Below, one piece after another: positions 25,899-30,870 of a stretch of 30,870 nucleotides of DNA (positions are counted from its first letter, which is position 1; every line of letters begins with the position of its first letter). Both the position numbers and the translations under genes were made by a program. The notes beneath the pieces are model-generated. The model saw only the letters and a program-made list of their open reading frames with translations. It ran no database searches and was not told the origin of the DNA. This DNA comes from JBGVMW01 sp045125095 (GTDB lineage: Bacteria > Bacillota > Clostridia > Lachnospirales > Lachnospiraceae): assembly GCA_045125095.1 (NCBI GenBank), contig JBGVMW010000209.1, positions 1 to 30,870 of the forward strand, in the 5' to 3' direction.

Positions 25899-26262
25899 GG
25901 CAGTCTCCTTCCCACAGATATTTTGCACCATCCAGCAGGTCGATAATAGCTGTAAGTATATTGGTGTATTCGGTCTGTAATTCCTTAATAGCTTCCGAGG
26001 AAGGAAGTGTATCCGGGGTGGCATTGGTTGAGGTAAATGCTTTCTGCATTTCAAGTAATTGCAGATACAAAGCATTCACAGTCAGAACCAAAGGATATAT
26101 AGTTTCTTTCCTGCCAACAACGCATATCCGGTTATAAATGCAGGAACGGACGAAGTAATCTTTCTTCAGCATTCCGCTGGCAAGAATCCGAGCTTCAATT
26201 TGTTTACGTTCAGCATCAGAGATTCTAAAACTGATGGTTGGATTTTTATGTTTGTTGCTCAT
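25882..26262 (-). CDS. MobC-like ribbon-helix-helix relaxosome protein
   Basis: 126 aa. The N-terminus has 'I-S-F-R-I-S-D-A-E-R-K-Q-I-E-A-R' followed by 'S-G-M-L-K-K-D-Y-F-V-R-S-C-I', the strand-helix-helix pattern of MobC/MbeC-type auxiliary proteins that bind oriT and help the relaxase nick. The C-terminus is helical (about 60-115). AAAGGAG precedes the ATG. In mobilisable elements a relaxase gene usually follows; here only the DUF6061-like gene follows before the cassette, so the relaxase is missing or displaced. A transcriptional regulator of the RHH class is the alternative. Confidence 0.6.
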   Translation of the reverse strand: MSNKHKNPTISFRISDAERKQIEARILASGMLKKDYFVRSCIYNRICVVGRKETIYPLVLTVNALYLQLLEMQKAFTSTNATPDTLPSSEAIKELQTEYTNILTAIIDLLDGAKYLWEGDCHEQQS

Positions 26263-26649
26263 AGCAATGCTCCTTTCGTTTTGAGTGCGGCAGCAGGCGT
26301 AATGTACAACCTGATAGCCACAGAAAATTATTCATTGTGAGTAATAAAAAGTAGATTATATCATACCGATGGAAATTTTTTAGATGCAGATATTGCAACT
26401 AATTTGCTACTAAAAATTTTGAAAACGATGCGGAAAGAGCGATATTTTGCGAAATAGATGTGCCCGAAATGTAGGAAATATCAGTGTTTGTAAATTGCCG
26501 ATAAAAACCTCGGGAAGAGTTCGAGTAAGGAGTAAGGTCAAAAAAGTCCAGTATTTATGCGATTTCCAAATAAATTTGTTTAAGTCCTGGCAACGATTTG
26601 GCAACATATTTTCCTTATTCAATGAATGAGATTACTTTATGAGCATAAG
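26263..26649. other. Gene-poor stretch with a TGGCAAC repeat pair
   Basis: No convincing gene on either strand; the short open frames here lack binding sites and family patterns. TGGCAAC occurs at 26588-26594 and 26599-26605, 11 bp apart, in AT-rich DNA. Such pairs can be tyrosine-recombinase arm sites but may be chance. The part near 26263-26340 would hold the promoter of the minus-strand MobC-like gene; no clear boxes were identified. Confidence 0.4.
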
Positions 26650-26701
26650 AAAACCTTACTGATTTTCAGAAATGACAACTGAAAATTGGTAAGGTTTTTT
26701 T
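26650..26701 (-). terminator. Strong terminator, probably bidirectional, after the XRE gene
   Basis: AAAACCTTAC (26650-26659) pairs with GTAAGGTTTT (26689-26698), and the inner ATTTTCAG (26662-26669) pairs with CTGAAAAT (26679-26686), with only a TG/TG mismatch between the two stems. On the plus strand a run of T follows; on the minus strand it lies just after the XRE stop and is followed by TTTTCTT. Confidence 0.8.
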
Positions 26702-26706
26702 GATGT

Positions 26707-27267
26707 CTATTTTTTCTTTTTACGCTTCGCTTCTTTCTTTTCTTCTTTTTCAGCCTTCTTGGCACAGTCATCTATAAAATCAAAAAGCTCCTGTGGGTAG
26801 ACTTTCGCCCAGATTTGGTGGGTATCCAGTTCCGGATACTTGTAACGCCAGTCATCATATTCCTCTTTGGTAATTTCTCCGTTTTCCAGCTTCTTGGCTT
26901 CAGCAAGCCATGCACGGAGCATTTTGTCCATAGTGGAATAGGTGGAATAGTCGGATTTATCAAGGCGTAAGACAACTTCTCCATCCACTTCTCCGATTTT
27001 CAGACCACGCATATCTTCCAACGCAAAGAAAGTGTGCATAAGACCAATATTTGTATCAATATCCGGCACAGTCAGAGCATGGGTGCTGACATCAAGAAAA
27101 TGAGCCATGTTCTTTACAAGCTCCTGCTTCGGTACTCTTGCTTCTGACTCATACTGTGCCATGCGGACATCAGAGGTTTTACCAACGAAACCAAGGATTT
27201 CGCCAAGGTACTTCTGTGTCATGCCTTTTCTGTTACGGAAAAATCGTATTCTTTGCCCGATTGCCAT
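26707..27267 (-). CDS. XRE family transcriptional regulator (186 aa)
   Basis: The N-terminal HTH_3 domain (about 5-65) reads 'I-G-Q-R-I-R-F-F-R-N-R-K-G-M-T-Q-K-Y-L' with 'R-M-A-Q-Y-E-S-E-A-R-V-P' as recognition and turn region. The middle (70-150) is a domain of unknown fold with 'W-R-Y-K-Y-P-E-L-D', and the tail is a run of Glu/Lys ending in K-K-K-K. The start has GGAGG 7 nt upstream. This regulator type is frequent in Lachnospiraceae integrative elements. Its promoter carries two matching dyad sites, so autoregulation is likely. It faces away from the IS. Confidence 0.85.
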   Translation of the reverse strand: MAIGQRIRFFRNRKGMTQKYLGEILGFVGKTSDVRMAQYESEARVPKQELVKNMAHFLDVSTHALTVPDIDTNIGLMHTFFALEDMRGLKIGEVDGEVVLRLDKSDYSTYSTMDKMLRAWLAEAKKLENGEITKEEYDDWRYKYPELDTHQIWAKVYPQELFDFIDDCAKKAEKEEKKEAKRKKKK

Positions 27268-27278
27268 TGTAATGCCTC

Positions 27279-27355
27279 CTTAAATAAATCTGTTTAAGTA
27301 AGTATAGCATGAGTTAATGAGGATAGCAAGAAGAACTTAAATAAAAATGTTTAAG
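27279..27355 (-). promoter_or_regulatory. Promoter of the XRE gene bracketed by two 20-bp operators
   Basis: On the minus strand TTGCTA (27324-27329) and TATACT (27301-27306) are 17 bp apart, a good sigma-A promoter. Two near-identical 20-bp sites, CTTAAATAAA-NN-TGTTTAAG, lie at 27279-27298 and 27336-27355, differing only at the two N positions. Each has CTTAAA/TTTAAG arms. One covers the transcript start and binding site region, the other sits just upstream of -35. This arrangement points to autorepression. Confidence 0.75.
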
Positions 27356-27386
27356 ATTTTTCAGGAAACCACTTGACTTAACTTAA

Positions 27387-27418
27387 AATCTTAACTTCCA
27401 GTAGAAGTTGACACTCAA
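27387..27418 (+). repeat. Left terminal inverted repeat of the IS
   Basis: Starts AATCTTAACTTCCAG (27387-27401) and ends CACTCAA (27412-27418). The outer 15 bases match the reverse complement of 30072-30086 with no mismatch. Confidence 0.8.
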
Positions 27419-27435
27419 TCGAAAATAAATGCTCA

Positions 27436-27480
27436 AAACGGGCAGAAAATCAGCGAATTTTCTTGATTTTCTGCCCGTTT
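27436..27480 (+). terminator. Hairpin just inside the left IS end
   Basis: Bases 27436-27452 are perfectly complementary to 27464-27480 (17 bp, G/C-rich centre CGGGCAG/CTGCCCG, 11-nt loop). CTTGTT follows. It can block transcripts entering the IS from outside, a common way for IS elements to limit accidental transposase expression. Confidence 0.65.
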
Positions 27481-27491
27481 CTTGTTATAAT
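27463..27491 (+). promoter_or_regulatory. Transposase promoter overlapping the hairpin
   Basis: TTGATT (27463-27468) and TATAAT (27486-27491) are 17 bp apart. The -35 box lies in the right arm of the hairpin, so a transcript from this promoter lacks the left arm and cannot form the terminator. The near-palindrome AGTA-G-GTATAC-A-TACT (27497-27512) sits at the expected transcript start and could be an operator. Confidence 0.55.
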
Positions 27492-27535
27492 AATTGAGTA
27501 GGTATACATACTTAATATTTGAGTGAGAAACGATT

Positions 27536-29272
27536 ATGTATTATGATTTTTTGGTTAAGATTCCAGAGGAAAAAGGAAAGATTATTGAGCGTACCATAAA
27601 GGGTGTAACATACATTAACTATGAGTATGACAGGGTATATAAGCCAGACAAAAAATACAACATTCCAAAGAGAACCACGATAGGAAAAAAGTGTGAAGAT
27701 GATCATACCATGATGTATCCTAATCCGAATTTCGTGAAATATTTTCCTGACGCACAGCTTCCTGCGGATGAGGGACGTGATGAGCGGAGCAGCTGCCTCC
27801 GAATTGGAACCTTTATGGTTCTAGAAAAACTGATGATGGAAAGTATGGTGGAAAACATCGTGTCCTCCATTTATAACGATGACAGGGGAACAGGCTTATT
27901 TCTTGACCTGGTATCCTACTATCTGACAACAGAGAATAATGCCGGACAGTATTATCCGGATTATGCTTATAATCATCCGCTTTTTACACCCGGCTATAAA
28001 ATATACAGTGATTCAACGGTATCTGAGTTTATTGGACAGATTTCTGTTGATGATTCTGTAGAATTTCAGAATGAATGGAATGCATTAAAGAAGAATAAGG
28101 ACAAGATATATATATCTTACGATTCTACCAATAAGAATTGCCAGGCCGGAGACATTGAACTTGTTGAATACGGTCATGCCAAAGAAGATAAGGGACTGCC
28201 GATTTTTAATTATTCCATTGCTTATGACTGTAATAACAGAGAGCCTCTTTTCTATGAGGATTATCCCGGAAGTATTGTAGATGTATCACAGCTTCAGTGC
28301 ATGCTTGATAAAGCCATGGCTTATGGATATAAGAATGCCGGATTTATTCTTGATCGAGGTTATTTCAGCCGTGAAAATATCAAATATATGGATAAATGTG
28401 GTTATGATTTTGTAATCATGGTAAAAGGCATGAAAGCCCTTGTTAATGATGCTGTCAAAGAAGTTAGGGGCACGTTTGAAGATAGCAGGCAGTATACAAT
28501 AAGACGCTTTGGTGTAAATGGAACCACTGTGGAAAGAACTGTTTTTCCATCAGATGAAAGAAACAGATATCTGCACATTTATTATAGCTATAGCAAAGCG
28601 GCTGCTGAAAGGGAACAGCTGGAACAAAAGATAGACAAGCTTGCTGCTTATTTTAAGAAACTGGAAGGGCAGCCTGTAGTATTCGATAAATCATATGAAA
28701 AGTATTTCAGCCTGGAATACTATCACGAGGGGCAGGAAGACCAGTGCTTTGTGTGTGCAATAGAAAAGAGCTCTGTTATTGAAGAAGAACTGAAAATGTG
28801 TGGCTATTTCTGTATTATCACTTCGGAAAATATGAAGGCGAAGGAGGCTCTTGAACTGTATAAGAGCCGGGATGCTTCTGAAAAATTATTCAAGGCGGAT
28901 AGGACATTTCTAGGTAACAGGAGTATGAGGGTATATACCGGTGATGTGCTGGAAGGGAAAATGCTGATTGCATTTGTTGCCCTGATTATCAGAAACCGCA
29001 TGTATACAAAGCTTAAGGATGAGGAAGAAAAACTGCTCAGTTCTCCAAACTTTATGAATGTACCTGCAGCAATCAGGGAACTTGAAAAAATAGAGATGAT
29101 ACGGCAGGCGGATGGCGTTTATCGTCTGGATCATGCTGTAACAGCAAACCAGAAAACGATACTCAAAGCATTTGGTATTGATGCGAACTATATCAAAAGA
29201 AAAACGGAACAAATCAGCAATGAACTGAATACAAAAGTCCTTAAGGTTAAGATTAACGGGAGGAAATCATAG
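27536..29272 (+). CDS. IS4/IS1634-type DDE transposase
   Basis: 578 aa. The catalytic triad can be placed at D196 (Y-D-S-T-N), D273 (I-L-D-R-G-Y-F-S) and E449 in S-R-D-A-S-E-K-L-F-K, the IS4-type Y-(2)-R-(3)-E-(6)-K region, with a beta-strand insertion between the second D and the E. The N-terminal ~110 residues would bind the terminal repeats. Length is usual for the family and the frame is intact. ATG 27536 has only a weak GAGTGAG site, which may keep expression low. Its stop TAG overlaps the GTG start of the next gene. Confidence 0.88.
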   Translation: MYYDFLVKIPEEKGKIIERTIKGVTYINYEYDRVYKPDKKYNIPKRTTIGKKCEDDHTMMYPNPNFVKYFPDAQLPADEGRDERSSCLRIGTFMVLEKLMMESMVENIVSSIYNDDRGTGLFLDLVSYYLTTENNAGQYYPDYAYNHPLFTPGYKIYSDSTVSEFIGQISVDDSVEFQNEWNALKKNKDKIYISYDSTNKNCQAGDIELVEYGHAKEDKGLPIFNYSIAYDCNNREPLFYEDYPGSIVDVSQLQCMLDKAMAYGYKNAGFILDRGYFSRENIKYMDKCGYDFVIMVKGMKALVNDAVKEVRGTFEDSRQYTIRRFGVNGTTVERTVFPSDERNRYLHIYYSYSKAAAEREQLEQKIDKLAAYFKKLEGQPVVFDKSYEKYFSLEYYHEGQEDQCFVCAIEKSSVIEEELKMCGYFCIITSENMKAKEALELYKSRDASEKLFKADRTFLGNRSMRVYTGDVLEGKMLIAFVALIIRNRMYTKLKDEEEKLLSSPNFMNVPAAIRELEKIEMIRQADGVYRLDHAVTANQKTILKAFGIDANYIKRKTEQISNELNTKVLKVKINGRKS

Positions 29273-29508
29273 TGGCAAAAAAGTATAAAACCAGAGTGAG
29301 CGCAGATAAACTTGATGCAAAAATCGAACAGCAGAAAGAGGCATTGGAAAAGGCCAAAGCCAGATATGAAGCAGAAAAGGATGCTCTTGCAGAGCTTATA
29401 AAAATGCGTAATGAACTGCGCAAGGAAGAATTAATGAATGCGGTTATAAATAGTGACAAAAGCTATGAAGAAATCTTAGTTTTTGTCAGAGGGGAAGTGG
29501 TTGAATGA
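29272..29508 (+). CDS. 78-aa coiled-coil IS passenger protein
   Basis: The GTG start overlaps the transposase stop (TAGTG), with GGGAGG about 8 nt upstream, so translation is coupled. Residues 10-52 are a Lys/Glu/Ala-rich coiled coil; the end reads 'S-Y-E-E-I-L-V-F-V-R-G'. The family is not recognised. Its position inside the IS repeats and its coupling suggest a transposase accessory or regulator, perhaps oligomeric through the coiled coil. Confidence 0.7.
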   Translation: MAKKYKTRVSADKLDAKIEQQKEALEKAKARYEAEKDALAELIKMRNELRKEELMNAVINSDKSYEEILVFVRGEVVE

Positions 29509-30047
29509 AGATACTTCTTTTCGGAATAAGTAATGTTGGCAAAACTACAATTGGAACAATACTTGCAAAAGAGCTGGGGTATAGTTTCTATGATCTGGAC
29601 GAGGAAGTAAAGAAAGAATTTCAGATGACTCTTGAAGAGTTTGTACATACAGAAAATCTTCGCTGGAGAGACCAAAAAAGAGGTCGAATAATTAAAAAGA
29701 TAATATCAAAGGAAGAAAACATGGTTTTTGTAATTTCGCCAATATCTTATACAGATAATTTTGGCAAGCGCATAACTGAAGATGACATACTTTCAATTGA
29801 ACTTGTAGATACCCCCGCTAATATATTTGATAGGCTGGTTTTTAGCGATATAGATGACACAATATATAAGGATAATGACTACAAAAATCAACGTCGAGAT
29901 TATTACATGTCTGATATTAAGGCGGATCTTGAATGGTATGGAAATGTTTATTCTAAAATAGGAATAAAAAACAGATTTGAGATAAATAATGACTCACCTA
30001 AAACAGCCGTAAAAAGATTAATTAAGGAATATGGGCTAAGTGAGTGA
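29505..30047 (+). CDS. Shikimate-kinase-like P-loop protein carried by the IS
   Basis: 180 aa; ATG overlaps the preceding stop by 4 nt (ATGA). The P-loop G-I-S-N-V-G-K-T-T is at 7-15, and 'L-A-K-E-L-G-Y-S-F-Y-D-L-D-E-E-V' matches the shikimate kinase D-x-D region (about 20-35). 'F-V-H-T-E-N-L-R-W-R-D-Q-K-R' resembles the substrate-binding 'F-R-x-x-E' segment. The usual lid 'R-P-L-L' is absent and the C-terminal half is unlike AroK, so shikimate is probably not the substrate. It ends 9 bp before the right IS repeat, which makes it cargo. Substrate and benefit are unknown. Confidence 0.75.
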   Translation: MKILLFGISNVGKTTIGTILAKELGYSFYDLDEEVKKEFQMTLEEFVHTENLRWRDQKRGRIIKKIISKEENMVFVISPISYTDNFGKRITEDDILSIELVDTPANIFDRLVFSDIDDTIYKDNDYKNQRRDYYMSDIKADLEWYGNVYSKIGIKNRFEINNDSPKTAVKRLIKEYGLSE

Positions 30048-30055
30048 TAGACTGT

Positions 30056-30086
30056 TTGAGTGGTAAAATTTCTGGAAGTTAAGATT
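30056..30086 (-). repeat. Right terminal inverted repeat of the IS
   Basis: TTGAGTG (30056-30062) and CTGGAAGTTAAGATT (30072-30086) mirror the left end, with a one-base length difference in the unmatched middle. Confidence 0.8.
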
Positions 30087-30574
30087 ATGAGATAAACAAA
30101 TCGTATGAAATAACAGCAAAACGCACTGCTATATGTTGTGTATGTTGTATACCTATCATAGTTGCTTTTCTATTTTTGGTTATTTGCACCCCTTTTTCGA
30201 ATAAAGCTGAGGCAGATGCAACACCAAACGGTGCAACTTCTTCTAAAATAGCGCGTGTAGACTACGATGACAACTTCTATTGGACTCACGACTCAAAAAA
30301 ATATGAAGAAGCCTTGGAGGACTATGGCTTAAATTCAGATAACTTTAGAGCCGGTGATAAAGTAATTATATATATAGATGACGCTCAAAACGTTTTTAAG
30401 GTAACCAAACAAAAAGAAGGTATTTCCCTTCGTGATTTAGAAATAATTATAGGTTCAATTGGTGCTTTTGTTGTACCTATTATTATTATGGTATGTATAT
30501 ATATACCCATAGCATTTACAACATTTGGAAAACCATGGAGAACCTTTATACGATGGTATAATAAAAATATGTAG
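30083..30574 (+). pseudogene. Small two-helix membrane protein gene, 5' end removed by the IS
   Basis: The frame is open from 30083, right at the IS edge, to TAG 30572-30574. The first part encodes a Cys-rich hydrophobic helix (A-I-C-C-V-C-C-I-P-I-I-V-A-F-L-F-L-V) with no ATG, GTG or TTG before it; the first possible start, TTG 30176, lies at the end of that helix. An extracytoplasmic domain of about 75 residues follows (Y-D-D-N-F-Y-W, D-Y-G-L), then a second helix (I-I-I-G-S-I-G-A-F-V-V-P-I-I-I-M-V). No family is recognised. The likely history is that the IS landed near the original start codon. Confidence 0.6.
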
Positions 30575-30743
30575 CTATTCAGAGCTATGCATATTTTTAA
30601 AGATAGACGGAATAAGCCTGCTTACAGAAGGATGTATTTATAAATTTCTATGGCGAGAAGTCATACATGAACAAACAAAGACTCAAATAAGCCAATTTAC
30701 AAATATGACTCTTAATAGTTATAAAGTGCTGAAACTTTCAGTT

Positions 30744-30870
30744 GTGCGCCCAGCGAAGGGCAATTAACCAAACGGGTGAAAATCCTGTCTAATTAAGGTC
30801 TAGCCAACCGATTAGTAGCGAGTCTTGAGTAGCTGTCAGTAATGACAGTTGCTAAGCGTAGACAGCGAGC
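30744..30870 (+). ncRNA. 5' end of a group II intron (domain I; continues beyond the window)
   Basis: It begins GTGCGCCCAGCGAAGGGC, the GUGYG-type 5' splice end with the conserved first domain of bacterial group II introns. It continues with AAACGGGTGAAAATCC, CTAGCCAACCGATTAGTAGC and a CTGTC-AGTAAT-GACAG hairpin, all known intron domain I style elements. The reverse transcriptase/maturase gene would lie further right. The 5' exon ends ...GAAACTTTCAGTT. Confidence 0.8.

Larger units (their letters stand above)
27387..30086 (+). mobile_element. Complete IS4/IS1634-type insertion sequence with two passenger genes
   Basis: The ends are imperfect inverted repeats of 31-32 bp that share the outer 15 bases AATCTTAACTTCCAG exactly and the inner CACTCAA. 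Inside are a hairpin, a promoter, the transposase and two overlapping small genes, the last ending only 9 bp before the right repeat. The element is about 2.7 kb. No clear target duplication is seen (left flank ACTTAA, right flank ATGAGA), so the exact edges may differ by a few bases or the flanks have rearranged. Confidence 0.8.

Noticed and set aside
26059..26340. Plus-strand 93-codon open frame over the MobC-like gene
   Set aside because: Antisense to a well-supported gene with AAAGGAG and an RHH pattern; no family resemblance of its own.
27387..30086. Target site duplication around the IS
   Set aside because: The flanking hexamers ACTTAA and ATGAGA do not match; shifting the edges by a few bases gave no convincing duplication.
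30525..30767. 80-codon open frame after the membrane protein gene
   Set aside because: No binding site, overlaps the end of the preceding gene and runs into the intron start; likely chance.
1..30870. CRISPR array, tRNA or rRNA genes
   Set aside because: No regularly spaced repeats of 24-40 bp and no cloverleaf or rRNA-like sequence were found by reading; a covariance-model scan would be needed to exclude small RNAs.

Overview
The window is low-GC DNA with strong AGGAGG-type ribosome binding sites, long co-directional operons and gene types typical of Clostridia. The ATC-hydrolase-like enzyme, DUF6061-like small proteins, a MobC-like ribbon-helix-helix protein, an IS4/IS1634-type transposase and a group II intron together suggest a gut Lachnospiraceae-type genome. 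That placement is inference from gene content. Most of the window reads as an accessory (integrative element or defence island) region.

Left flank (1-2520): the tail of a GNAT acetyltransferase, an L-2-amino-thiazoline-4-carboxylate hydrolase-like gene, a DUF6061-like small protein, a possible leader peptide, and an ABC transporter membrane-domain gene cut off at a perfect 16-bp-arm palindrome. A promoter with tandem 8-bp repeats then leads into a small XRE-type regulator.

Core cassette (2615-21828): nine tightly packed plus-strand genes, several overlapping by 4-8 nt. In order they are an unrecognised 432-aa protein; a 1386-aa UPF1-like SF1 helicase with an N-terminal zinc-ribbon-like segment and a long coiled-coil insertion; a 1378-aa protein with a central PIN nuclease domain; an 822-aa UvrD/AddA-like helicase without a nuclease domain; an 871-aa AddB-like protein that keeps the four iron-sulphur cysteines but seems to lack the nuclease core; a 60-aa acidic protein; a 608-aa UvrD-like helicase with a C-terminal GALWVIGG-type domain; an XpaC-like protein; and a TelA protein. 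A rho-independent terminator at 21841-21880 ends this unit. I know of no named defence or stress system with this composition. It is the main candidate for an undescribed system, plausibly sensing or processing foreign or damaged DNA or RNA, with TelA/XpaC linking it to the envelope or to stress.

Second unit (21895-25550): a rhomboid protease, a membrane-anchored DNA/RNA non-specific endonuclease and a 697-aa sacsin-like protein lacking a recognisable ATPase. The last reading frame continues in phase for 81 codons after an in-frame TAG.

Right flank (25551-30870): minus-strand MobC-like and DUF6061-like genes with no relaxase following; a minus-strand XRE regulator whose promoter is bracketed by two 20-bp dyad operators; and a complete IS (27387-30086) bounded by matching inverted repeats. 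The IS carries the transposase plus two passenger genes, a small coiled-coil protein and a shikimate-kinase-like P-loop protein. The IS has removed the start of a small membrane protein gene. The window ends inside the 5' part of a group II intron.
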